64,000 bases of DNA from Streptomyces kronopolitis (GCF_014646275.1 NZ_BMND01000001.1:1-64000); one strand, 5' to 3'. Numbered from the stretch's first letter, positions 25,632-34,359 are shown. The notes: a model not told the origin generated them from the sequence alone. Numbers and translations are program-made.

Positions 25632-26306
25632 ATGGCCAAGTCCCCGCAGCGCGGCGCGGGCGCACACCGCCGGGACGCGCAGGGCACCCGGCTGCGGCTG
25701 CTGGACGCCGCGTCGGAGCTGTTCGCCGAGCGCGGCTACGAACGGGCAACGGTGCGCGACATCGCGGACCGCGCCGGGGCCAACCAGGCCCTGCTGTTCC
25801 GGTACTTCGGCTCGAAGAAAGCCCTGTTCGGCGAGGTCATGGCGCGCGGCGGCCAGGAGCAGCTGCGCAGCACGCCTGCCGATCGGCTGTTCGAGGTCGC
25901 CCTGCGCGGCATGCTGGCCGGCGGCGGTGGGGACGCGGACCGTTCCCTGGAGGTGTGCCTGCGTTCCATAGGTGGCAGCGACGAGATCGCCGACGCGCTG
26001 CGGGGGCTGGGGGAGGAGTACGCGGAGGTCCTCGCCACGCTCTCGGAGTCCGACACCGGGGGGCTGCGCGGCGATCTGGCGCTGTCGTGGCTGCTGGGAA
26101 TCGGCTTGATGCGAGTGGTCGTCGCCAAGGAGCCGCTGGCGAGCGCCGACCCGGACACGGTGTGCTCGCTCGTGGTGGGGGCTCTGGGGGGTCTGTTGGA
26201 GGGACTGCCCACGGGGGACGGCGGTCGGCGTGTCGCGGAGGGCGGGGGAGACGGGGCGGGCGGCGGAGTCGCGGAGGGCGGGGAAAGCGGCGGGAATCCG
26301 GGGTGA
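25632..26306 (+). CDS. TetR-family transcriptional regulator
   Basis: A 224-aa protein. N-terminal TetR_N domain: LLDAASELFAERGYERATVR, then DIADRAGANQALLFRYFGSK. The C-terminal ligand domain ends in a Gly/Glu-rich low-complexity tail (about residues 195-224). ATG 25632 has GGAAAGGAAG upstream; an in-frame ATG at 25590 does not. It is divergent from the P450/ferredoxin pair with a perfect palindrome in between, so it very likely represses that operon and itself. Confidence 0.88.
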   Translation: MAKSPQRGAGAHRRDAQGTRLRLLDAASELFAERGYERATVRDIADRAGANQALLFRYFGSKKALFGEVMARGGQEQLRSTPADRLFEVALRGMLAGGGGDADRSLEVCLRSIGGSDEIADALRGLGEEYAEVLATLSESDTGGLRGDLALSWLLGIGLMRVVVAKEPLASADPDTVCSLVVGALGGLLEGLPTGDGGRRVAEGGGDGAGGGVAEGGESGGNPG

Positions 26307-26405
26307 GCGGGCGGGGCACGGTGTGCCGCCGTGCCCGGTGCTGCGTTCCAGTGACTCTCCGGCGGGTCGCAAGTCGGTGAACAAATGCGCCTTTATCGTC
26401 ATGTT

Positions 26406-26429
26406 TGCAGAAAATAACCTTTTTCTGCA
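26406..26429. promoter_or_regulatory. Palindrome upstream of secreted His/Asp-rich protein gene
   Basis: Perfect inverted repeat with nine-base arms (TGCAGAAAA and TTTTCTGCA) and a six-base spacer, 21 bases before the ATG and just before the ribosome-binding site AAGGTGG (26440-26446). It is A/T-rich in a GC-rich chromosome. It may be an operator, or a 5' UTR hairpin acting on translation. Confidence 0.6.
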
Positions 26430-26450
26430 CAGTCGAGTCAAGGTGGAAAC

Positions 26451-26885
26451 ATGCTCCGTTTGATTCCTCGCGGCCTAGCATTGGCCGGCCTGACCGCGGC
26501 TGCCCTGGTGGTGCCGACGGCCGGTGCCGCCACCGCCGCAACCGCGCCCCCCAGCAGCAGCTCGCAGAGCACGATGTGCCTTCGCTGCGACCGGGGCCAC
26601 CACCACTTCGGGCACCGCTACTGCAAGTGCCGCCACGACCGCCGCGACCGTCGTCACGACCGTCGCGACGACCGCCACCACGGCCGCCACCACGGCCGTT
26701 TCGGTCACGGCGGCCATGACGGCTACGACGGCTTCGGCAGCGCCGGCGACCGTCGCGACGACTACGGCTACGGCCGTGACGGCGGATACGACCGCGACGG
26801 CTACGGGCGTGACGGCCTCGGCCGCGAGGGCCTGGGGCGGGACCGCAACGGCCTGCTCGGCCTCGGCCTGCTCGGCATCCTCTGA
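26451..26885 (+). CDS. Secreted low-complexity His/Arg/Asp/Gly-rich protein
   Basis: A 144-aa protein with a clear Sec signal (about residues 1-30, ending near AGAATAATA). One CxxC-type pair (CLRCDRGHHH) and CKC occur at about residues 43-62. A very polar middle follows, with repeated HDRR, DRHHGRHHGR, GYGRD and DGYGRDGLGREGLGRDR units, then a hydrophobic LLGLGLLGIL end. Metal binding by His and Cys is possible. No family is recognised. It is a single-gene unit with its own palindrome upstream and a strong terminator downstream. The low-complexity region could be a coding artefact, but signal peptide, start site and terminator all support a real gene. Confidence 0.65.
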   Translation: MLRLIPRGLALAGLTAAALVVPTAGAATAATAPPSSSSQSTMCLRCDRGHHHFGHRYCKCRHDRRDRRHDRRDDRHHGRHHGRFGHGGHDGYDGFGSAGDRRDDYGYGRDGGYDRDGYGRDGLGREGLGRDRNGLLGLGLLGIL

Positions 26886-26906
26886 CCTCTGCCGGACAGT
26901 CCTGCG

Positions 26907-26935
26907 GCGGGCCCGGGATCCTCTCCCGGGCCCGC
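26907..26935 (+). terminator. Rho-independent-type hairpin
   Basis: Perfect 12-bp stem (GCGGGCCCGGGA with its complement) and five-base loop, 21 bases after the stop of the secreted protein gene. No U-tract follows, as is usual in Streptomyces. Confidence 0.7.
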
Positions 26936-27186
26936 TGTGTGTCGTGCGGTGGCGCGCCAGGGCTGCTCCGCCGACCCCGCCCAGCCCCCGCCCGCCCCGT
27001 GCCGCGCCGGAATGAGCCTCTCCTCCTCCCGGGGCCCCGGGCGCGGGCGCGACCAGGGCGCCGACCCGGCCCGCGGGAGCCCTGTCCCCTCTCCCCAGGT
27101 CTCCCGCCCCGTCGCCCGGTTGACGAGGCGTCGGCCCGTACCCGGAATGGCGTCCGCCATTTCCCCGAGCCAGGGGTTTCGATTCC

Positions 27187-27207
27187 GGCCAATCATTGTC
27201 ATTGGCC
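27187..27207. promoter_or_regulatory. Inverted repeat upstream of SbnA operon
   Basis: Perfect seven-base arms GGCCAAT and ATTGGCC separated by seven bases, 138 bases upstream of the SbnA start. A candidate operator. It does not match the DmdR iron-box or Zur consensus that I know. Confidence 0.4.
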
Positions 27208-27344
27208 TTACTTGATGGCAGGATTAAACCGTCACATCGCGAATGGGGGATTTGCGGTCAATGGGGGACGGGGGAAGTGTCCCTTCTGCGTAGCGCGCAC
27301 CTGACCCGTGTGCGCGGCCAACAAGCCCGTGGGCGCTCGCTTCT

Positions 27345-28346
27345 GTGAGCACAGCTGTCTTGCGCTGCCCACTTTCAACGGTTTGGATTCTGGTGATAGC
27401 GGAAGAAGTGTACGATCTCGTGTTGGATGATCTCTTCATTCGGCTGGACCAACTCGTTCCGGGTAGTTCCGTTTTCCTGAAACTGGAAGGACTCAATCCG
27501 GCCGGATCGGTAAAGCTCAAGACGGCTGTCGCGCTGGTCACGGCGGCCGAGGAATCCGGGCTCCGTTTTCCACGGACCCACCTGATCGAGTCGACGTCGG
27601 GAAACCTCGGCGTCGCCCTGGCGATGGTGTGCGCGGCGAAGGGCTATCCGCTCACGCTGGTCACCGACCCCAACGCCACCGTCCGCACCCGGCGCCTGAT
27701 GGCCGTCCTCGGCGCCGAGGTCGTGGTCATCGAGACCAGGGACGCCCACGGCGGCTTCCTGCAGTCGAGGATCGACTACATCGGCGAGCGGCTGCGCGCC
27801 GACCCCGACCTGCACTGGCTGAACCAGTACGCCAACCCGGCCGGGCCGCAGGCGCACCGCGACCGCACGGGCCGCGCCGTCGTCGAGGGCATCGGCCGCC
27901 TCGACTACGCCTTCATCGGCGCCGGCACCACGGGCACGCTGATGGGCTGCGCGGAGTACCTGCGCCGGCACAGCCCCGCCACCCGGATCGTGGCGGTGGA
28001 CGCGGTCGGCTCGGTGACCTTCGGCGGCCCGGCCGCCCGCCGCCACCTTCCCGGACTGGGCACGAGCCGCCGCCCGGAAATACTCGACACCAAGAACATC
28101 GACGAGGTCGTGCTCATTTCCGAGGCGGATTCCGTCGAGATGTGCCGGACGCTCGCCCGGGAGCGCGGCCTGCTCCTGGGCGGCTCGACCGGAACGGTGC
28201 TGTGCGCCGTGCAGGACGCCGCCAAGAAAATCCCGGAGGGGAGCGTGGTGGTGGCGATTTCACCGGACTTCGGGGACCGGTATCTGGAGACCATCTACGA
28301 CGACGCATGGGTGGCCGACCGCTGGCCCGACGTGGTCGGCCACTAG
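27345..28346 (+). CDS. sbnA: SbnA-type N-(2-amino-2-carboxyethyl)-L-glutamate synthase
   Basis: A 333-aa PLP enzyme of the cysteine-synthase fold. PLP Lys57 sits in NPAGSVKLKT, the phosphate loop is STSGNLG (with the family's Ser-Gly-Asn), and the glycine loop is GAGTTGTLMG. SbnA condenses O-phospho-L-serine with L-glutamate. The pairing with a clear SbnB gene 30 bases downstream distinguishes it from cysteine synthase. GTG 27345 is the longest start; an alternative GTG 27393 would remove an odd Cys-containing extension and is quite plausible. First gene of a five-gene operon. Confidence 0.83.
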   Translation: MSTAVLRCPLSTVWILVIAEEVYDLVLDDLFIRLDQLVPGSSVFLKLEGLNPAGSVKLKTAVALVTAAEESGLRFPRTHLIESTSGNLGVALAMVCAAKGYPLTLVTDPNATVRTRRLMAVLGAEVVVIETRDAHGGFLQSRIDYIGERLRADPDLHWLNQYANPAGPQAHRDRTGRAVVEGIGRLDYAFIGAGTTGTLMGCAEYLRRHSPATRIVAVDAVGSVTFGGPAARRHLPGLGTSRRPEILDTKNIDEVVLISEADSVEMCRTLARERGLLLGGSTGTVLCAVQDAAKKIPEGSVVVAISPDFGDRYLETIYDDAWVADRWPDVVGH

Positions 28347-28376
28347 TTTTCTCGGGCACCGGCCCGAGAGGGGGGA

Positions 28377-29384
28377 ATGACCGTGTTCAATTTCGAAGTA
28401 GTCGCCGGTGAAACGGTGCGCAATGTCCTGCACGGAAAACGCAGCGAAGTGCTGGATATCGTCAGTAACGCCTATCGGGCGCACGAGGCCGGGGATTCCG
28501 TCAACCCGGACAGCTATTTCCTCCGCTTCCCGGAAAAGCCGGATTCCCGGATCATCGCGCTGCCCGCCTACCTTGGTTCCGATGTCCGGCTCGCCGGCAT
28601 CAAGTGGATCGCGAGCTTCCCGGGCAACACCCGGATCGGCGCCCCGCGCGCCTCGGCCGTGCTCATCCTCAACGACTACGAGACCGGCTACCCGATCGCC
28701 TGCCTGGAGGCCGCGAGCATCAGCTCGGCACGCACCGCCGCCTCCGCGGCCGTCGCGGCGACCGCGCTGCGCCCGGACGGCTTCGCGGGGACCCGGATCG
28801 CCGTGGTGGGCGGCGGCGTCATCGCCCGCAACATCTGCGACTACCTGCACGCCGCCGGCTGCGCCCCGGACGCCTACCTCGTCCACGATCTCGACGAGGC
28901 CTCCGGCCAGGCCCTCGCCGGCCATGTCCGCACCACCCAGGACCGCCCGGCGACCTTCACCGCCGACCTCGGTGCGGCGCTCGCGGCCGACACCGTCGTC
29001 TTCGCCACCACCGCCCTGGAGCCCTACGTCACCGCGCCGTTCAGGCCCGGGCAGCTCGTCCTCAACATCTCCCTGCGCGACCTGGCGCCCGAGGTGATCC
29101 TGGCGGCGGACAACATCTTCGACGACGTCGAACACTGCCTCAAGGCCAACACCTCACCGCATCTGGCCGAGCAGCGCTCCGGCGCCCGCGAGTTCGTGAC
29201 CGGAACCCTGGCCGGAGTGCTGAACGGCGAGGTGAAGCCCTCCGCGGAACGCCCGGTGGTCTTCTCGCCGTTCGGCCTGGGCGTGCTGGACCTGGCCGTG
29301 GGGGCCTTCGTCCTCGGCGCGGCCCGCGAGGACGGCAGCACCATCGAGGTGCCCCACTTCTTCGGGGAGACGCGCCGGTGGTGA
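28377..29384 (+). CDS. sbnB: SbnB-type N-(2-amino-2-carboxyethyl)-L-glutamate dehydrogenase
   Basis: A 335-aa protein of the ornithine-cyclodeaminase/mu-crystallin family. The Rossmann loop is AVVGGGVIARN (about residue 140), and substrate-binding elements include LPAYLG, GIKWIASFPGN and RTAAS. In staphyloferrin B synthesis SbnB oxidatively cleaves the SbnA product with NAD+ to give L-2,3-diaminopropionate and 2-oxoglutarate. The protein matches SbnB better than OCD by this context. Start ATG 28377 follows GAGAGGGGG. It supplies L-Dap, a building block of siderophores and peptide antibiotics. Confidence 0.88.
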   Translation: MTVFNFEVVAGETVRNVLHGKRSEVLDIVSNAYRAHEAGDSVNPDSYFLRFPEKPDSRIIALPAYLGSDVRLAGIKWIASFPGNTRIGAPRASAVLILNDYETGYPIACLEAASISSARTAASAAVAATALRPDGFAGTRIAVVGGGVIARNICDYLHAAGCAPDAYLVHDLDEASGQALAGHVRTTQDRPATFTADLGAALAADTVVFATTALEPYVTAPFRPGQLVLNISLRDLAPEVILAADNIFDDVEHCLKANTSPHLAEQRSGAREFVTGTLAGVLNGEVKPSAERPVVFSPFGLGVLDLAVGAFVLGAAREDGSTIEVPHFFGETRRW

Positions 29385-31258
29385 GCCACATACCCCCCTC
29401 CGACTCCGACAGCCACATACCCCGCTCCGTCGCCCTCGTGGGCGCCGGGTCGCGGGGGCTGGGCGTCTTCGAGCGGCTGGTCGCCCACTGCCTGGAACGA
29501 CCGGCTCCGCTCACCGTCCACCTCATCGACCCCCAGCCCTTCGGCGCCGGATTCCATCTGCCCGCCCAGCCCGACCACCTGCTGCTCAACACCGTCTGCG
29601 GACAGCTCTCCGCCTTCGCCGACCCGCAGATGGTGGACGGCCCCGTCCCGGTCCGCGGCCCGTCGCTCCACGCCTGGTGCCGGAGCCGGGACCTGCGGCT
29701 GGCCGACGACGGCTACACCGTGCGCCCCGGGGAGGGACGGGAGATCGAGCCGGGCGACTTCCTGCCGCGGCGGCTGCTGAGCGAATACCTCGCCTGGGCC
29801 GCGGACGAGATCGCCGACGCGGCCCCCGCCTGCCTGACCCTGATCCGGCACCGTACGACCGCCGTCGACATCCGCCCCGGCGGGCCGCGGACCGAGACGG
29901 TCGTCCTCGCCGACGGCGGCCGGATCGAGGCGGACGCCGTGTTCGTCACCGTCGGCCACCACTCGCTGTATCTGCCCGCGGCGCCGGCGCCCGATCCCCG
30001 ACTGGTCACCCGCCCCTACCCGTTGCCCGCCGCGCTGGACAGCATCGCGCCGGGCGAGCGGGTCGCCGTCCTCGGCATGGGGCTGACCGCCATGGACGTC
30101 CTCGCCACGCTGACACTGGGCCGCGGCGGCAAGCACCTCCCGGGCCCGGAGGGGCTGCGCTACCTGCCCAGCGGGCGGGAGCCCTCGATCGTCCTCACCA
30201 ACCGCTCGGGGATGCCCTCGCGCAGCCGCCCCCGCCTGCGCCCGGGGCGGACCCGCTTCGCACCGCTGGCGCTGACCACCCGGCGCCTCGACGAGATCCG
30301 GGCCGGCAGGCCGGACGGCCGCCTCGGCTTCGCCCGCGACGTGCTGCCGCTGATCGAGGCCGAGATGGAACTCGCCTACTACCGCACCCTGCTGGCCCGC
30401 ACGTACGGCGACGCCATGAGCGCCGGCACGGAGCTGGCCCGGCGCTGCGCACGCGACGGCCACCCGGCGCTGCTCGCCGAACTGCGCGCGGAACATGGTC
30501 CCTGCCCGGTGACCGGCCTGCTGTCCGCGGACCTCGCCGACCGGCGGTGGACGGGCCACGACGCCTACCGCGAGTGGTTCACCGCGGAGGTCGCCGCCGA
30601 CCTGGCCGAGGCCAGGGAAGGCCTCGGCGCCGCCCCGCTGAAGGAAGCCCTGGAGGTGCTGCGCGACCACCGCGACGTGCTGCGCGCGGTCATCGACCCG
30701 CCCGGCGTCGACGACGCCTCGCTGGCCGCGTTCTTCGGGGAGTTCGCCCCGACGGTGAACCGGCTGGTGATCGGCCCGCAGCTGGACCGCTCGGCGGAGC
30801 TGCTCTCGCTGCTCGACGCCGGGATCGTCCGGCTCGGCCCCGGCCCCCGGCCCAAGATCACCGCACCGGCCGGACAGGGCCCGTGGCGGCTGGAGTCCAC
30901 CTGCCTGGCCCAGCCGTTGCGGATGGAGGTCGACCACGTCGTCCGGGCGCATGTGCACGAGCCCGGCGCGGACCGGGTGGCCGGCTCCCTGCTCGGCACG
31001 CTCGTCGCCGCCGGCCGGGTCCGCACCCTCGCCCACCGCGGAGCGGCCGTGCCCGGGCTGGACGTCACCCGCGAGGGACAGGGCGTCGACCGCACCGGCA
31101 CACCGCAGCCCCGGCTGTTCTTCCTCGGCCCGCACACCGAGGGATCGAGCTACTACAACCACTACGTCCCCTCGCCCGGCGTGCCCTCGCGCGCTCTGCT
31201 GGACGCCGAACTCGCCCTGCGCACCGCCCTGCCGTCTCTGATCACGAGGACCCGATGA
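29378..31258 (+). CDS. Large FAD/NAD(P)-binding protein (NAD_binding_9-like)
   Basis: A 626-aa flavoprotein of the FAD-NAD(P)-binding PF13454 type. The N-terminal dinucleotide loop is ALVGAGSRGLGVFER, followed by HLPAQPDHLLLNTVCGQL, the second glycine loop VAVLGMGLTAMDVL at about residue 225 and a long helical middle that is not in standard monooxygenases. GTG 29378 overlaps the SbnB stop, with GGGGAGA as ribosome-binding site. It may oxidise or hydroxylate an amino acid derived from L-Dap. The reaction is unknown. It links the Dap-synthesis and PLP genes by overlaps on both sides. Confidence 0.72.
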   Translation: MVSHIPPSDSDSHIPRSVALVGAGSRGLGVFERLVAHCLERPAPLTVHLIDPQPFGAGFHLPAQPDHLLLNTVCGQLSAFADPQMVDGPVPVRGPSLHAWCRSRDLRLADDGYTVRPGEGREIEPGDFLPRRLLSEYLAWAADEIADAAPACLTLIRHRTTAVDIRPGGPRTETVVLADGGRIEADAVFVTVGHHSLYLPAAPAPDPRLVTRPYPLPAALDSIAPGERVAVLGMGLTAMDVLATLTLGRGGKHLPGPEGLRYLPSGREPSIVLTNRSGMPSRSRPRLRPGRTRFAPLALTTRRLDEIRAGRPDGRLGFARDVLPLIEAEMELAYYRTLLARTYGDAMSAGTELARRCARDGHPALLAELRAEHGPCPVTGLLSADLADRRWTGHDAYREWFTAEVAADLAEAREGLGAAPLKEALEVLRDHRDVLRAVIDPPGVDDASLAAFFGEFAPTVNRLVIGPQLDRSAELLSLLDAGIVRLGPGPRPKITAPAGQGPWRLESTCLAQPLRMEVDHVVRAHVHEPGADRVAGSLLGTLVAAGRVRTLAHRGAAVPGLDVTREGQGVDRTGTPQPRLFFLGPHTEGSSYYNHYVPSPGVPSRALLDAELALRTALPSLITRTR

Positions 31259-32457
31259 ACTCCAGCGAGACCTACACGCCCTGGACCCAGGAGTACCGCC
31301 CCGAGACCCGCGCCGCACAGGGCGACGGCTGGCGCTGCCCGACCACCGGCGCCGTGCCGCCCCCGATCAGCCTGGGCGCCACCTACGCGCGCGACAGCGA
31401 CTACCGCTCGCCGGCCGGCCTGGCGTACCTGCGCGACCAGGGCACCCCCGGGTACGAGCAGGCCGAGCAGGTGGTGGCGGGCCTGGAGGGCGGCTCGGAC
31501 GCGCTGCTCTTCTCCTCCGGGATGGCCGCCGCCACCGCCGTCTTCCAGGTGCTGCCGGCCGGCGCGCGGGTCGTCGTCCCGCAGACCATGTACTTCGGCC
31601 TCACCAAGTGGCTGCGGGAGTTCGGCCCGCAGCGCGGCCTGGAGGTGGTCCAGGTGCCCATGAACGACCTGGACGCGGTGGCCGCCGCCGTGGACGCCGC
31701 CCCGACCGCCCTGGTGTGGGCGGAATCCCCGGCGAACCCCACCTGGCTGGTGACCGACCTCGCCGGCTGCGCCGAGATCGCCCACCGGGCCGGCGCGCTC
31801 TTCGGCGTCGACAACACCGTCCCCACCCCGGTGCACGCCCGGCCGTTCGACCTCGGCGCCGACCTGGTCATGCACTCCGGTACCAAGTACCTCAACGGTC
31901 ACACCGACGTCGTCGCCGGACTGCTCGTCAAGGCGCCGCGGAGCACCGAGGCCCGGGACGCCGTCTGGGAGCGGCTGCAGCTGCACCGCCGGCTGACCGG
32001 CCCGATCCTCGGCCCGCTGGAGACCTACCTCCTGGTGCGGGGCATCCGGACGCTCTTCCCCCGCATGCGGCAGATCTCCGCCACGGCGATGACGGTGGCC
32101 GAGCACTTCGCCGCCCACCCCCTGATCCGGCGGGTCGCCTACCCGGGCCTGCCCACCGACCCGGGACACGAGACCGCCGCCCGCCAGATGACCGGCGGAT
32201 TCAGCGGCATGCTCTCCCTGCACGTGGACGGCGCGTGGCAGCGGTCCCTGCGCGCCGCCAACCACTGCGAACTCTTCATCCGCGCCACGTCGTTGGGAAG
32301 TGTGGAGAGTCTGATCGAACACCGCTATACCTTCGAGGGGCCGGACAGCACCTCACCGAAGGACATGCTGCGCCTGTCCATAGGGCTGGAGAGCCCCGCA
32401 GACCTCGTCGCCGACCTCGAACAGGCCCTCGAAAAGGCCGTGAAGGAAGACCGTTGA
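31255..32457 (+). CDS. Cys/Met-metabolism PLP-dependent (cystathionine gamma-lyase-like) enzyme
   Basis: A 400-aa fold-type-I enzyme of the trans-sulfuration family. PLP Lys211 is in MHSGTKYLNGH (usual S-A-T-K is S-G-T-K here), the cofactor Asp is D186 (GVDNTVP), the glycine loop is SSGMAAATA and the aromatic contact region MYFGLTKW. Probably catalyses beta- or gamma-elimination/replacement. Possible roles: cystathionine chemistry, or ligation of a nucleophile onto a Dap- or homoserine-derived unit. ATG 31255 overlaps the flavoprotein stop (ATGA). Confidence 0.8.
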   Translation: MNSSETYTPWTQEYRPETRAAQGDGWRCPTTGAVPPPISLGATYARDSDYRSPAGLAYLRDQGTPGYEQAEQVVAGLEGGSDALLFSSGMAAATAVFQVLPAGARVVVPQTMYFGLTKWLREFGPQRGLEVVQVPMNDLDAVAAAVDAAPTALVWAESPANPTWLVTDLAGCAEIAHRAGALFGVDNTVPTPVHARPFDLGADLVMHSGTKYLNGHTDVVAGLLVKAPRSTEARDAVWERLQLHRRLTGPILGPLETYLLVRGIRTLFPRMRQISATAMTVAEHFAAHPLIRRVAYPGLPTDPGHETAARQMTGGFSGMLSLHVDGAWQRSLRAANHCELFIRATSLGSVESLIEHRYTFEGPDSTSPKDMLRLSIGLESPADLVADLEQALEKAVKEDR

Positions 32458-33740
32458 GCGCAAAGATCCCCACCCCCCACCCCGACGCCGCACCGCCGGA
32501 CACGACGGGTCCGCAGGGCGCGGGGGACGCCTCCCCGGACGGCGGGCCCCGTCCGGGGTTCCTGCACGACCTCTCGCTGTCCGCGGTGCTGGCCGGTTTC
32601 GTCGCCGTCGTCGTGTCCTACTCCGGACCGCTCGTCATCGTGCTCGCGGCGGCCTCCGCCGGGCATCTGAACACCGCACAGACCAGCTCCTGGGTGTGGG
32701 CGATCTCCATCGGCAGTGGTCTGACCTGCATCGCGCTGAGCCTGCGCACCAAGATGCCGGTGATCACCGCCTGGTCGACACCGGGCGCGGCCCTGCTGGT
32801 CACCAGCCTGGGGGCGTACTCCTACGCGGAGGCCGTCGGGGCCTTCCTCGTCACCGGACTGGTGATCACCCTCGTCGGCCTGACCGGGGTGTTCGGCTGG
32901 CTGATGCGGCAGGTGCCCACCGCCGTCGTCTCGGCGATGCTCGCCGGCATCCTGTTCTCGTTCGGCACCGGGGTGTTCACCTCGCTCAAGACCGCGCCGC
33001 TGCTCGCCGGTTCGGTGCTGCTCGCCTACCTCCTGGCGAAGCGCTGGCTGCCCCGCTACGCCGTCCTCGTGGCCCTGGCGGTGGGCGTCGTGGCCAGTGC
33101 GGCCGGCTCCCGGCTGGATGTCCACCTGGACCGGATCGAGCTGGCCAGGCCGGTCCTGACGACCCCGGACTTCTCGGTCGCCTCGCTCATCGGGATCGCC
33201 GTACCGATGATCCTGGCGACGCTCGCCTCGCAGAACGCCCCGGGCATGGCGGTGCTCACCGCGTCCGGCTACCGGCCCAAGGACCGGCTGCTGATCGGCT
33301 CCACGGGCCTGGTCTCCACGGTGCTGGCGCCGTTCGGCTCGCACGCCATCAACCTCGCGGCGATCACCGCGGCCATCTGCACCGGCCCCGAGTCCCACCG
33401 CGACCCCAAGCGCCGCTACGTGGCCGGCGTCTCCTGCGGCGCGTTCTACCTCCTCATCGGGGCGTTCGGCTCCACGCTGGTGGTGCTGTTCGCCGGGCTC
33501 CCCAAGGAACTCGTGGCGGCGGTCGCCGGGGTGGCGCTGCTCGGTGCCCTGGCCGGCGGTCTGACCGGGGCGGTCAAGGAGGAGAAGGACCGCGAGGCGG
33601 CACTGATCACCTTCCTCGCCACTGCCTCCGGTGTCAGCCTCTTCGGCATCGGATCCGCCTTCTGGGGGCTGCTCTTCGGCGTCCTCGCGCACCTCGTCCT
33701 GACCCGCTGGCGCCGTACGCCCACGCCCGCCGCGGCCTGA
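32454..33740 (+). CDS. BenE-family (benzoate/H+ symporter-like) membrane transporter
   Basis: A 428-aa multipass protein with about 12 segments and BenE signatures: SYSGPLVIVLAAASAGHLNT, WAISIGSGLTC and TPGAALLVT. TTG 32454 overlaps the preceding stop (TTGA) and has AAGGAAGA upstream, so it is the last gene of the SbnA operon. Since no benzoate gene is nearby, it may instead export or import the operon's product or precursor. The start region (residues 1-45) is a disordered Pro/Asp-rich tail. Confidence 0.85.
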   Translation: MSAKIPTPHPDAAPPDTTGPQGAGDASPDGGPRPGFLHDLSLSAVLAGFVAVVVSYSGPLVIVLAAASAGHLNTAQTSSWVWAISIGSGLTCIALSLRTKMPVITAWSTPGAALLVTSLGAYSYAEAVGAFLVTGLVITLVGLTGVFGWLMRQVPTAVVSAMLAGILFSFGTGVFTSLKTAPLLAGSVLLAYLLAKRWLPRYAVLVALAVGVVASAAGSRLDVHLDRIELARPVLTTPDFSVASLIGIAVPMILATLASQNAPGMAVLTASGYRPKDRLLIGSTGLVSTVLAPFGSHAINLAAITAAICTGPESHRDPKRRYVAGVSCGAFYLLIGAFGSTLVVLFAGLPKELVAAVAGVALLGALAGGLTGAVKEEKDREAALITFLATASGVSLFGIGSAFWGLLFGVLAHLVLTRWRRTPTPAAA

Positions 33741-33753
33741 GCCGGGCCGCGCG

Positions 33754-33789
33754 GGCCGCGCCGGGCACCCAAAGGTGTCCGGCGCGGCC
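33754..33789. terminator. Strong bidirectional terminator hairpin
   Basis: 16-bp stem (one G-T type mismatch) and four-base loop CAAA, 13 bases after the BenE stop. It separates the SbnA operon from the oppositely oriented gene whose stop is at 33871. Confidence 0.85.
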
Positions 33790-33870
33790 CCGCGGGGCAC
33801 CGGCAGGACGCGCCGGGCCCCGCCCCGAGGCCGCAGGCGCAGGACGCCCGGCCGCCGGACCGGGGGTGCT

Positions 33871-34197
33871 TCAGACGTCCAGACGGGCGGGACGGGACGG
33901 GCGGGCCGCCGGCACCTGCTTCCGCTGGGGCAGGACATCCGGCGCGCGGTGCGGCCGCAGGGCCGTCAGGGCCCGCTCGGTCTCCTCCATCAGCGCGCGG
34001 TAGGAGACCAGCCGCTGCCACTCCGGATCGGCGACTCCGGGCACGGTGCGCGCACGCTCCGTCCACAGCTTCGCCATGCCCGCGTACAGGGGGGTCTGTC
34101 GGACGATCTCCGCGGTGAGCCATCGCGGAACGGAGCCGGGGCGGGGGAGGGACGTCTGTCCGTGACCTGCGACGGTGCCGGAAGAGGGGACGCTCAT
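33871..34197 (-). CDS. Hypothetical protein, 108 aa
   Basis: Core is helical (LTAEIVRQTPLYAGMAKLWT to MEETERALTAL, about residues 26-80), with Pro/Arg-rich ends. No membrane segment or signal. It resembles small actinobacterial conserved proteins but I cannot name a family. It is divergent from the next gene over a short promoter region (34198-34359). Codon use and GC3 are normal, supporting coding. Confidence 0.55.
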   Translation of the reverse strand: MSVPSSGTVAGHGQTSLPRPGSVPRWLTAEIVRQTPLYAGMAKLWTERARTVPGVADPEWQRLVSYRALMEETERALTALRPHRAPDVLPQRKQVPAARPSRPARLDV

Positions 34198-34359
34198 GGC
34201 CGTAGAAACGATTCTTCCGGCATGTGGTCACGACGTATTTTTTCAGCTGCCGCGGAATCCCCCGTGGAGGCGGGGGCGTATCTCTCTCGAATATCACCTT
34301 ATGCAGTGATCTATAGCTGGGAAGCAGTCCAATACGGACGAAGGAACGTTGTCGCAGTC

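Larger units (their letters stand above)
26886..27344. other. Intergenic with terminator and candidate promoter repeats
   Basis: The 459-base gap before the SbnA gene. After the terminator (26907-26935) it is unassigned to about 27170. It then turns A/T-richer and contains an inverted repeat (27187-27207) and a nine-base direct repeat AATGGGGGA at 27242-27250 and 27260-27268 (18-base period). These probably belong to the promoter of the SbnA operon. I see no gene inside. Confidence 0.4.

Noticed and set aside
27345..28346. Cysteine synthase as the identity of the SbnA gene
   Set aside because: Directly followed by SbnB and lacks O-acetylserine context, so Dap synthesis is the better call.
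28604..29377. Upstream extension of the flavoprotein frame to 28604
   Set aside because: It overlaps SbnB in another frame and is Arg/Gly-rich. The GTG at 29378 has a ribosome-binding site and fits the Rossmann loop position.
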